Shown here piece by piece: positions 1 to 11,251 of a stretch of 64,000 nucleotides of DNA. Position 1 is the stretch's first letter. The number at the start of each line of letters is the position of its first letter. Origin of the DNA: Nymphaea colorata (Eukaryota; Streptophyta; Magnoliopsida; Nymphaeales; Nymphaeaceae); assembly GCF_008831285.2 (NCBI RefSeq), contig NC_045146.1:4474972-4538971 (forward strand), in the 5' to 3' direction. The position numbers were made by a program, and so were the translations under genes. Below the pieces are notes generated by a model that did no database searches, was not told where the DNA came from, and worked only from the letters and a program-made list of their open reading frames with translations.

Positions 1-1859
1 AAGCAACACTATTGAATGATGGTCACTTATGATACCAATATGGGCTTAAGACAATTGCCTTCTATGTTCGTTGTCATAAATCCAATCATTTTGTTTTGAA
101 AGGGAGCTATAACTACATGACAGGAAAATTGTAGATGGATGGAAAACATTTAAGCAAGTATTGATGATGCTAAGAATTTTCTTAAAAAAATACTTGCTAT
201 TTTGAAGTTGGAAGCCTCCCATGTTTGGGATTGTTGTGGCGTATCAGAGTCCTAACAATACTGGAGGCCTTCGAGAAGTTCATTCAAAATCTTCTGCATT
301 CTCGCCATGTTGGGCTTACATAATTGCTTTTGATTTCTTAATTTCAAGATGCTATTCACAATGCTGATCACAATTACAACTTGATGAGCCTTCCCAAACA
401 CTTCTAGGCTTGTCTCATAAAAGCAAACAGTCCGTCTAAGGATATGTTTTCTTAAGTATGTACATACTACAACTCAGAAAGAAAAAAATTAGTTTTAACA
501 TCAGTTCATAAGAATGAAGAACACAAACTAAAAATTGCACCAATATGCATGCGTAATAAGTTGCTCAGTCAAAGTACCAAGCTGTAAATATATGCCATTT
601 CCTGTTCATCAACAAAATGGAGCCACAATTGTCGAAAAACTCAAACAACCATTGTCAAAACTCATGTCTATCATTCCACAAACATGCCAGTTCAAAATGT
701 TAGTTTAAAGTAACATTAACAATTTATATGAATATATACATTGTTAATATGGATGCGATTATGCCATCAACCAACTCTTGTTGTCCTTTATCGGGAATTT
801 CATCTAATGCTTAATAACCTCCTTCAAATGTCGGATGTCTTTTTTTGGCACGGTTTAATTCATGAACCAAATATTGTAAACTTTGTTCCCTTTCCACAGC
901 ATGGCGATCTTGTTTGTTGCACCAACAAAAGCATGGCAATAGTTCATAGTTCACTGACAAAAAAAGACTCCAGCATTTCAAATATCAAGAATCAACGAAT
1001 ATGAAAATTCAATGAAACAAAGATGACAAACCCAATTTTCGCATCCATAAAATAATCTTCCCACATTTGCGCATATTGTACAATCCTGAATGGTGCAATT
1101 TGCCCATATTTACAATACAACAACAGGTATGTAGACGAGCTGGCCATCACTATCGGCCCAGAATATATGGATAACAATCAAATTACAAAATGTTTTCAAG
1201 CTTCCATTTCCCACGAACAACCCCTCATAAAAGTCTGGAAGGAAGAACAATGTAAAACAAGCAGTATGCAGTTATAGCCCCATCAAATGCGAAACTCGCG
1301 CAAGTACTTATAAGTTTGGTCGAGATTAACCAACAAATTGATACAACTGAAACGAAAGGATCAGCACTCAAGTACATAGCAGTCAAAAGGGTGACAAATA
1401 TGACACTCAAATTGAACAGTTTTTAATTGTCGATCCTAGTTTGCCATGAGAGACCAAACAACAAACAAGTGCGTTGAAGAATAAGAAGTGATTATAGACA
1501 GACAGACAAAGGAGAAACAGAATAGAGTGGAATAAGATGCCTAGGCAAGAACTTCTAGGAAGAATCGTCGGAGATCACTTGAAAAGACGACAAAAAAAAG
1601 TAAGATAGAACAAGGGGAAAATTGCAACCGAGAACTCATTTTCGAGCACAATCTACAAGAAAACCACTCACAGTTCATGCAATTAGTCCAGAAACCACAT
1701 GGAATTGGGGAACACCAGCAAAAGCTAACGAAGGAAAAGTAACATTCATCCGACCATCGGCCTCCAGCACAGCGGATTACCTGTAGCCGGGACGCCAAGA
1801 AGAAAGAACATAAGAAAACATAAAAAGAAGAAGAAGAACATAGGAGAAGGGAAGGGAAA
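1..1859. other. AT-rich upstream region without a recognisable gene
   Basis: I recognise no coding sequence, RNA gene or transposon domain here. Short open frames exist on both strands, for example one on the minus strand at 1,225-1,410 with many hydrophobic residues, but none matches a family I know and none joins convincingly to another exon. The sequence could be the left end of an unannotated transcript running off the window on the minus strand, or old transposon sequence. Confidence 0.4.
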
Positions 1860-2160
1860 AGGGTGAAATCGAGAACATACCAATGGCTGAGCGGTGGCCG
1901 GTGGTGGATCGAGGGACGATCGCTGAGCCGTACAGTTGAAGGCGGAGGGACAATGGCTGAGCAGTGGGCGACCATGGCTCCGCGGTGGGCGACGATGGTT
2001 CCACGGTGGTTGACTTTTGTCGATGGCCGTCGTTGTCTTCTCGCATGGAGGGAGCTCACAGAATGGGGCAATCGCAGGGAGGGCTCACGGAAGGGAGTGA
2101 GATCGAAGATCGAGATGCCGCTTTCCTTTCCTTTTAAAGGCAACATAAATTGGACGACCA
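1860..2160 (-). other. GC-rich island, possible noncoding first exon on the minus strand
   Basis: This block is clearly richer in G and C than its surroundings. Read on the minus strand it begins near a TTTAAAAGG box at about 2,135, continues through a C-rich stretch full of CCACCG-type triplets, and meets a good donor (CATTG followed by GTATGT) near 1,880. That layout resembles the promoter, leader and first intron of a plant gene. Open frames cross it on both strands, but their composition looks like leader sequence and not protein. I cannot identify a downstream coding exon, so no gene is called. Confidence 0.2.
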
Positions 2161-2993
2161 GAGAGAATCATACCAGGGACGATGCTCCCCAGCGTACAAG
2201 GCAGCTTTCCTTCACATTGCTTAATACATTGCATCAGATAGTACATTTAATCGCACCCGCTACGCAGCAGCATACGGGTTTCAATTTCTATATAAGACAC
2301 ACACATATATATGATACTGCCAAGATCCCAACACAGGCCAAGTTCTTCTATCATGGGCTTAGCTCTTTCTCTCTCTCTCCCAATATAACCCTCCTTTCTC
2401 CCGTCCTTCCTTTCTTCACTCGATGCATTCATAGTTGTCATCTTCTAACAGTCAAGTCATTGGTTATCATATTTCAATTTCATTAGTTGTTGTCTTCTAA
2501 CAGTCAGGTCATTGGTCATCATATTTTAATAGTCGCCATCGCCCATGGCCTAGGTTGCACAGAACAAGGTTGTGATGATGAAGGTTTGGGTATTGGTTGA
2601 TGGCGATCAAGAATTCGTGGGTCACATAAAAGAAGAGAGAGTGGGAGAAAGGGGTCAAGTGGGTGGCAAAAGAGGGGATACTTGCAGTAGTAGGGCTATT
2701 GTTGAACGGTGATGGCCACTGCTCACATCAGTTCATCAAAAAATACATTGTGTGGAAGCTAAAAGGTCTAGTCATGTATCTACACCAGGCCTGGGTCTGT
2801 TACTCAAGTGCTCCTCATCCAAAAAAATCCTCACTCCACTCACTAGCTAGTTACTTGAAAGGGCTGGAGAGAGGAAGAAAGTGTAGGGATGGGAGATATA
2901 GCTTTAAGATGGAGAGAGAGAGGAAAAAATGTTGCACTCGAACTTGATCTGGTGGAAAAATTCACCCACCAGTCCGGCATCTAGCAGATTTGA

Positions 2994-3037
<44 letters not shown>

Positions 3038-3880
3038 AGAGAGAGATATATAAGAATAGACAAAATTTATGGTGACAACGTTAAATTCATACATTTAACG
3101 ATAACAAACATTTATCACGTTATAATTGGAAGAATTTTAGATTGGTCATAAAAGGTTCATCTTAGGATAATCCCACAAATTTTTTGACAAAAAGTTTGGT
3201 CGTACGGGGAAGTTAAAATACATTCAAAAGTTTATGACTAAAAAATCGGGGTGCTCTTCTTCGAGCTTGTTGATCATTAAGTTGAAAAGATAGACGCTCA
3301 CAAGTGTTTTCATGGACAAACCAAATCCAGATTTCATCATTACCATCTTCATAAAAGAACTACCATCAACAAGATTAATAAATAGACAAACAGTTCAATC
3401 ACTCAAATCAAATTAGAAAATTTTCTAATCTCAAGAAAGAACAAAACCAGAAGTTGCATTTGACTAAAGCGATGTCAATCGGCTATCTCCTGATAAAATT
3501 CAAATTCCAGAAAGATAAAGCATCACAGCTAAAGGAAAATAAAATTAAAGTGAAAGGTAGTCTTTCTTGTTGAGAGATCACTTATGAGAGAATTTTTTTT
3601 TTCTCACGGATGAATTTGCTCAAAGCAACCGGACACGCCTGTCATCTCGAACAGGCTTTTAGTCGAAAGTCCTCTTGCCTTTAAAAAGAAGTTAAAAACG
3701 ACGGAAAGTATTACTTTTAAACAGAATTCTGGTCACGTACCTACCATTATTAGCTTCTCTATGAAATGCTTTTTAGTTAGGAAAGCAGGAATATTGGTGC
3801 CATTTAACTTAACCCGGTTCATCTTTTCATCTGATTGAGAAAATAAATAGGCTTCTAGCCAGCAGTAATTCTTAACCCTA
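2161..3880. other. Intergenic, no gene seen
   Basis: The sequence is mixed AT-rich DNA with pyrimidine-rich tracts at about 2,365-2,420 and a long TA microsatellite near 3,000. No coding sequence, tRNA or transposon domain is recognised. Confidence 0.5.
2996..3046. repeat. (TA)n followed by (GA)n microsatellite
   Basis: About 39 bases of pure alternating TA run directly into a short GA tract. This is a typical plant compound microsatellite. Confidence 0.95.
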
Positions 3881-4085
3881 CCCTCAACTATCACTAGTAC
3901 CCACGAGAATTGGAATGCGTTGCTCACGTCGCCATAAGCCCGACCAATTACAGGAGGGATAGACAACTACAAACTTCACCACTCGAGCCATTTAATTTAA
4001 TGCCTCTGCCGAACTCTCAACACCATTTAGAGATTAGCACCCATGAGATACATTACTCAACCAACTGTGCTATGCACCATTATCA
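3880..4085 (-). mobile_element. Probable tRNA-derived SINE
   Basis: Read on the minus strand from about 4,078, the sequence opens with GGTGCATAGCACAGTTGG followed by TTGAG, which resembles the start and A box of a tRNA gene. About 45 bases further on is AGAGTTCGGCAGAGGC, resembling a decayed B box (GGTTCGANNC). This A-box to B-box spacing is what plant SINEs inherit from their tRNA ancestor. The cloverleaf does not fold as a functional tRNA. The 3' end and tail are not clear, so the left boundary is a guess. No target duplication was found. Confidence 0.4.
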
Positions 4086-4418
4086 TGGTTAGAGAATGAG
4101 GGAAAGGCTGGTAGTGAGGGAAAGACTGGTGGTGAAAAACTAAATCGGTAAGGTTGCTTTATGAGACAAAAGAACCTTGGATGAAAGTTTACCTGTAATG
4201 GGAGAAGGATAAACAACGCTACCTGCTCGTGTCACCCACACCGCCTTTGCTGAGTGGCATCATACTACTGCTAGAATGGGCCAAAGAAAGCTGCAGCAAA
4301 AAAATTAAATAATGCGCTCTACTTTTCTGTCTTCCCCCAGTTTTACTCTACGTTCATCTTTTCCCTTCTTCGTGAGGGCTTCCTTTTCTCACCCAAGACA
4401 AATCCCGCCTCCCAGAGC

Positions 4419-4437
4419 TCTCTCTCTCTCTCTCTCT
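4419..4437 (+). promoter_or_regulatory. CT-rich 5' leader of the NHL-repeat gene
   Basis: A pure CT tract ends six bases before the start codon at 4,443. Pyrimidine-rich leaders and Y patches close to the start are common in plant genes. A weak AT-rich TATA-like stretch (TTAAATAAT, about 4,303) lies some 140 bases upstream. I do not assign a transcription start. Confidence 0.4.
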
Positions 4438-4442
4438 GAGCC

Positions 4443-7400
4443 ATGAGGAAGTCTCTGCTTCTCTTGGTCTCCCTAGTAATACTTCTCTCGCTCTCTGGTT
4501 TTCAAGCCGATGCTGCTCTCTCAACAAGTAAATGCCTCAAAACCCCACCTCTCCATATCATCTCTTTCTCTAGCTAAGGCGGGTTTCGTTCATTCTTATA
4601 TGATCTGACGTTCTTGCAGGGAGACTTTTCACGCCTTTGTTGGCTTTCTTGAAGTGGGTAAGGAAGAGCTCTCCAAAGGTTCCTCAAAATGGTATGCTTG
4701 TCTGTGTTATATCTGGGTTAAGGATGTCGGTTCGGGAGATTTGAACTGGTGGGTATCTGACTGTCGTGAATTTTGTCGCTTGCTGCTTTTCAGATGGAAA
4801 CGTTGTTCAGTTTGAACATGGGTATTTGGTTGAGACCATAGTGGAAGGGAATAAGATTGGGATCTCGCCGCATTCGATTCGGCTGGCTCCAGACGGCGAA
4901 CTCTTCGCTGTCGATTCCGAAAACAGTAACATTATGCGCATAACACCGCCATTGTCACAATGTATGTGTGCCTTCCTTTCTCAAATTTTTGTAAATTTGT
5001 AATTTCGTTTGAATGATTATGATAAATTTTGGCTTTCCGTTTTCAAAGGTACCATCATGCATATGCAAATGACTTCAAAATAACTGTGTGGAATTTGTTA
5101 TCTTTGTGGTTTTTTTTTTTGGATTTGGCATTGTGAAGTTAATGATTGAAAATTGTTTTATTTTGGAAATCGCTAAACTGTACATGGTGCACAAAATGCA
5201 AAACCCTGTCCTCGTGCTCCTCCATTGGTTCAGCACTACCAAGTCTGTCAATGTGGCTTTTGTGGTCCTCTTAGCTATTATTATATTGACCGTTCAGTGT
5301 TCATACAACAGCAAGTCAAGCGGGTATCTTTGGCTTCCGCTATTAGAACAGAATGTCACAAGCGTGAAATGCAATGGTAAGTTATGATAGCGAGAGATCA
5401 CCTGCTTCAACATTGTGAATCGCATGAGGGTTTACATTTAAATGTACAAATTTTATATCGCGAGACATTACCGATATCATCAGTGGAAATTGTTTCTTAC
5501 TCAGCAAGCAGGGTTTACATTTAAGTTCGCGAATTTTATTTGGCAAGACATTACAGAATCATCAGTTATAGGAAATCTTTTTTCCATTTTTTCTTTACTT
5601 AGAATACAGTGTAATGTACGTAAAATCTCATGGTAAAGTGTGATCGCGAGGCATGTCAACTGCGGACTGCCTCTGGCTCATCCTTGGATACAGAAACCTG
5701 TCAGGGGAAGAGCTAGATCTGGCATCTTCTAATGAGGATGCATCCATGGAGACCAGGGCTAGGGCTTCAGATTCCCCGGCCTCTGCAGGGATTGGATGTC
5801 CTCTCCCCCCCCAACCCCCAAGGAAGGGCGCTACTGCCCTCCCTCATCCCCTTTATTGAGAAGAGGAGCAGGATCAGGTGAGTGGGAATGCAGCTTTGCG
5901 GATGGCCCGTTTGGCATTTCCGCACCTCCAAGGGCGGGCTGCCCCCGCCCTGGCCACTTTTATCGAATGCTTCTAGGCTTGAATAGTCAGAAGTACATGA
6001 AGGCAGCATTGACATTTAAGTATGCAAGTTTTACATGACAATTAGATAGTACATATATATCATTACTTGTGGGAACATTGTTTCTATTTTTGGCCTTAGA
6101 TTTTATATGTTTTAGATTTCCTTCACTTTGATGAGGAGTTAGGACCATGTTGTTGGCATTGTTTCCTTGGCTCGAGTTTGACAAATATTTTCATGATAAT
6201 TTTTTGATGCATTGGACATAATCGATGAAATAAAACTTTGTCGGTTTGTCCAGTTGTACAATGAAGATGACATTTTAGTAACAATATGTTGATATTCAAC
6301 AAATGATAATCAGCACAACAGATCATACATTTTTGAACGACATACATGTGTGTGTGTGTGTGTTGTGTTTATTTTTATGTGCACCTGCAGCTTCCCTACA
6401 CAGTGTGCTTACCAGTGTAAAACTCATAAAATGTCATTAACTAACAAATAACAAAAAAGAGTTTATCTAGTGTATTGTCCTTCATTTGTCAGTCAATAAT
6501 TTTTTCGTCCTTCTTTTCAGAAAAGACCACATGTTTCATTTATTATCACCATTAGTAAGTTTCAATTACAGATGCATGCTTCTTAATTCTCATTGCAGAT
6601 AGCAGAGCTAGATTAGTGGCGGGATCATTCCAGGGGTATTCAGGACATGTTGATGGAAAACCAAGTGATGCTCGTTTTAATCATCCGAAGGGACTTGCTG
6701 TTGATAGTAGAGGAAATGTTTACGTTGCCGATACAGCAAATATGGCCATCAGGAGGATAGGTGAATCAGGTATTATGTCTGAGTGCATATCAACAATGGC
6801 AAACTAAGTGGGGCTCATTATTCATAATACTTAGCAGTGGTTTGTGTTACTAGTGGACATTGCATGATCATAGTCATGTGAAACTGTGAACAAGTTGCCA
6901 GCTGAATTAACGAGAGTGATTTCTAGTAGAATTCACTATTAGCTTTAGTTTTTAGCAAAAAGATGCTGTGGTCTTACATGAATCTGGATGCTGAAGATGT
7001 CCACAGGAATGCGGAGGAGAAAAAACTTGGTTATGGAATGCTTTTTGAGTTACTGCTTCATTTGTCAACTGTCTGCAACAGCATTAATCATTAAATTGTT
7101 GCAATCTATTATAGGTGTTACAACCATAGCTGGTGGCAGATCCAACGTGGCAGGTTATGCAGATGGCCCAAGTGAAGATGCAAAATTCTCAAATGACTTT
7201 GATTTAGTTTATGATGGCAGCAGTTGTTCTTTGATAGTTGTTGACAGAGGAAATGCTGCCCTTAGACAAATTTTGCTTCATGATGACGAATGTTCTGACC
7301 AACATATTTCAGTTGTCTCTTCAGGTATCAAATGACCTTTATTTACGAACCCTGAGCAGCAGTGCTACAATTTTTTATTTCAGAGTGTTAGCTCCATGGT

Positions 7401-9268
7401 TGTGAAATCAATAACTCTTGAAGTTCATTTACCTAGTAATACCTTTCCACATAATTAAACCCAAAGTACAAAGCATGCCATTTTGAAGTTATAAATTCAG
7501 ACTGGTTCATCATCAAACTGGACCAACAATGTCATTTGATGTCATCTTCTCTCTGTTCATTTTGACATTTCTAATGGAATTTAGGCTAAAATAGTATGAT
7601 CAAATAAGGAAATGTCCATCTTAACACCTATTTAAGTTGGGAGTCTGGGTCACTTCAGAAATTTGTAAAGTGTCCTTGCTCTCTATCTAAAGGACACAAA
7701 GGAGCTTCAGCTTCATGAATTTTATATCATTGTCAGCAATCTCATTCTTGATAATTTCTTGGTAGGACATGCAGCATTGGGCATGTAAACATATAAAGGT
7801 TTGCCTTGGCCATGTCAACAGGATTTAGTTGGCTCAGTTTTTTTGTTTTGTTTAGAAAATTCTCAAAATGTGGCCATCTTTTGAGGAAAAGGAACCACCT
7901 GACTTTTCCATATGTTAAGACAACTTATTTTGTGATTAACAGAAAAGGTCCATAAGTTTACTTTTTCAAGTCAAACCATTAAATTAGTAAAACTCTATCG
8001 TTTTGCTCTTTCTATGGATCCAGAAATACAAGTACCTTTTTTTTTTTTATAAATTTTATGAGCATCTGAGGATTTGGAAGTAATAGAAAAGTGCACCTAA
8101 AGTTTTGGTGGTAATTGAGGTCTAATCTTCGATGTTAAACGAATGCATTTTGAAAGAAGGCTTGAACTAATTTCTTGATTATGAATTTATACTGTTAAAA
8201 ACTGTAGTTAAAGACACTGATTGAAGAGAGTGAATATGAGAATGATTTCTCTTGAGATTATTATGGCTACTTTAAGTCATTAGCTCAACTTAGATTATGG
8301 ATAGTCATTGTTAGAATGGGAAATGTTTTTTTCATTTGCAATGTGAAAAGCGAGATGTTGACAATATGAAACACTTATATGTGAGAATAACTTCTCTCTG
8401 ATATATTTGTTCATTTTTTCCGGTGCTCTCTACTTAGTGATAGTTAATGGTGCAAAAGGTTGGCTGTGTTTTTCATTAACACTAATATCTTAAGTGTTTT
8501 CGAAACTTTCTCCTTCTATTTCCTATTGGCTGAAGTGCCTTTGCAAAATAAGACCAGGTCAGGGGTGTTGTATGTGCAACACCACCAGGAAACTGTGTCC
8601 AAAGCAGCCTCCTCAATGTACCTTTGATGGTAATGTTGGTAGACCAACTAGGGAGTGTGTGGTCTTGGTGGTCGTGCTCATTATTATCTGCATCGGCATG
8701 CCACATTCCAGCTTGCTTGGGACCTTTTCTAGTGCATTCTGTTTGCATAAAAAAAAATAGAAGGGGTCTATGTCATGCATATGATCAATATGTCAGTGCA
8801 TGCCATATGATGGCAGGTGTGCTAGATATGTTTCACAAAGGAAAAAACTTGCATTGTTTCTTAATTAGATACCTTTGGACTCAAAACATTTTAGTATTCC
8901 TTTGCAGATATTCTTATGATTGTTGGTGCAATACTGGTGGGCTATGTCACATGCTTATTCCAAGATGGATTTGTTCCTACTCAGCTCTTCAAAATGGTAA
9001 CCTTTGACACATTAGTATAATTTCAGTCCGTGTTGTAAAATTATATTCTAACCCATGCTAATTGAATGCAATTTAGATATTTATGAACCTAACCCAGTGG
9101 GAAATTTTTAAATCTTTTTGTAACATTTTCAGATAAGAAAGCAGATTTAGAGAAGTTCATATTTTTGAGAAGTGATATTTCATATAAAAATTTATAACAT
9201 CAAAGCTATACTACAAAATACTAGAGTATCAAATGCATAGATGTATTTGTGGGTGCAACGGAGGCCAA

Positions 9269-9323
<55 letters not shown>

Positions 9324-9720
9324 ATTGTCACAAATATGATTCTCGGGTTTTTAACGGCATAGTTGTATTTTTTTGGGAAAATCTGGAGAACTCAGAAAAT
9401 TTAAAAAATAAAAAATTAGGTATAAATGAAATAAATGAGTAACTAACAGAAAAAACATAAATAAAACTATATAAGAGTGATAAAAGGAATGTTTTAATGA
9501 TAATAAAAATGATGAAAATAATTTATTTTAAGTTGACCTTTGAATCCATGATAATATCAATACTGAAAATAGAAAAATGAAACAATCGCGATAATAACAT
9601 GATAAATACTTTTTTCTGATTTTTTCAAAATCTCGCGATTTTTTCCCTTTTCTCGTTTTTCTTATTTTTGGCCATAATATCATGATATTTTCACATAATA
9701 TTGTGATATCTTTGACATTG

Positions 9721-9751
<31 letters not shown>

Positions 9752-10806
9752 AGTCACCCAGCCTTCTAATTTGCACTGTCTGATCCAACATGATGGATAG
9801 TTAAGAGAAAAATAAGGAGAAAAAGGTGATTGGCAACTTTGGGTAGATGGTTGGGTGGCTCTAGGTAACCAGAGTCATCGTTCACTCACTATATATTATA
9901 CATATATATCATAGTCACGAAAAACGTGAAAAAAACACGATAAATAAATTTGTCCTTTAAAACTTAAAAAGAAGCACCGTTAAAATGAAAAAAAAACGTG
10001 AAACAATTTTTCACTTTTTTTTTTTTCCTTTTTTCCCTTTTATTCATGCCAAACAGTTTTTTTTCATTTCCTAATTTTTATTTGTTGCAAATCTACTTAT
10101 TTTGCATTTGGATAGGATTTATCATTTATGTTGGCTTCGCCTGGAGGCTCGCATAGTTTGTTATGTCAGCTCCAAAAGGAGAAGTTGCATTGGAATTGAG
10201 AAAGTTCCATTGAGTTCATAATTGCATAAAAGGAATCAAGGTAGTGGCTGTGGTGCATCAAGACCACTTCTTTGACGGTCCCCGTCCGCCCAAAAAGGGC
10301 GAGACAGAAAGGGCGGGCACTACTAACCAAGCCAAGCCTAGTTGCTGGTAGCTTGCTTCTATTTTTGCCTTTGTCCCGATCCTCCATCCCTCCCCATTTT
10401 CGCTGTGTTGCGAAAGAGAGGGACCAAGCTGCGAGTGTTGCCTACAAGCGAAGTTGTAGGAGCGAGCTGCGAACAATCGAACTTGGAATTCCTCTTCTTG
10501 TTTTTGACCTAGTCATATTGACCCAGGAATCTTTCCCTTACCGAACAAGCGAATCATAGGAAGTAAAACCACCGAACCTTCCCCTTGAATCTATCTCGAC
10601 TTCCCTTTGACCAATCTAGCCCGCATGTTCAGATGATCTGGGATCTTTTTTGATGTCTGTGATATTAGTTTCTCACTTATTTTATTTTCCTCTCATTTCT
10701 AGTTTTTTTAAATTTTAAAAAATTTACTGTATGTTTCCATTTTTTTTTCAAGCTCACCGTATTATACCCGCAAAAAAACCTCACCGCCGAAAGTTAAAAA
10801 CCTGAG

Positions 10807-10863
<57 letters not shown>

Positions 10864-11049
10864 TTTAATTAAGCAAACTAACAAGTAGTATACTTGTGAA
10901 TCATCAATTCATAAACTGGGAAACAAACAAAGTAAGAAACAGACCAAAATATACTTACAAATATTTGTGAGAATGATCTAATCAACTTGTGTAGACTCAA
11001 AAAGTGCAGTCTGCAGACGTAGTCGCATACAGATCTTCATTGCGCACGC

Positions 11050-11089
<40 letters not shown>

Positions 11090-11206
11090 ATGCAGGGGTT
11101 GTAGGGGAAAGAAATAAGACACAACTGGTGCAGGTCTGAGTTCCAAAATCAGAGAAACGAAAAGAATGCAGACCTGGTTGTGTCTGCTTCCCACACACAC
11201 ACACAC

Positions 11207-11251
<45 letters not shown>

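Noticed and set aside
1541-2146. 201-codon open frame on the minus strand and an overlapping 207-codon frame on the plus strand
   Set aside because: Both arise from a GC-rich leader-like block. Neither shows a known domain, and the two overlap on opposite strands with equal openness.
8482-8760. Open frames on both strands in intron 5 of the NHL-repeat gene
   Set aside because: The splice phase of exons 5 and 6 excludes it from the gene, and the frames on both strands show no family signature.
10272-10559. 95-codon frame in intron 6
   Set aside because: It sits in a block that looks like organellar intergenic DNA, with no domain and no exon structure.
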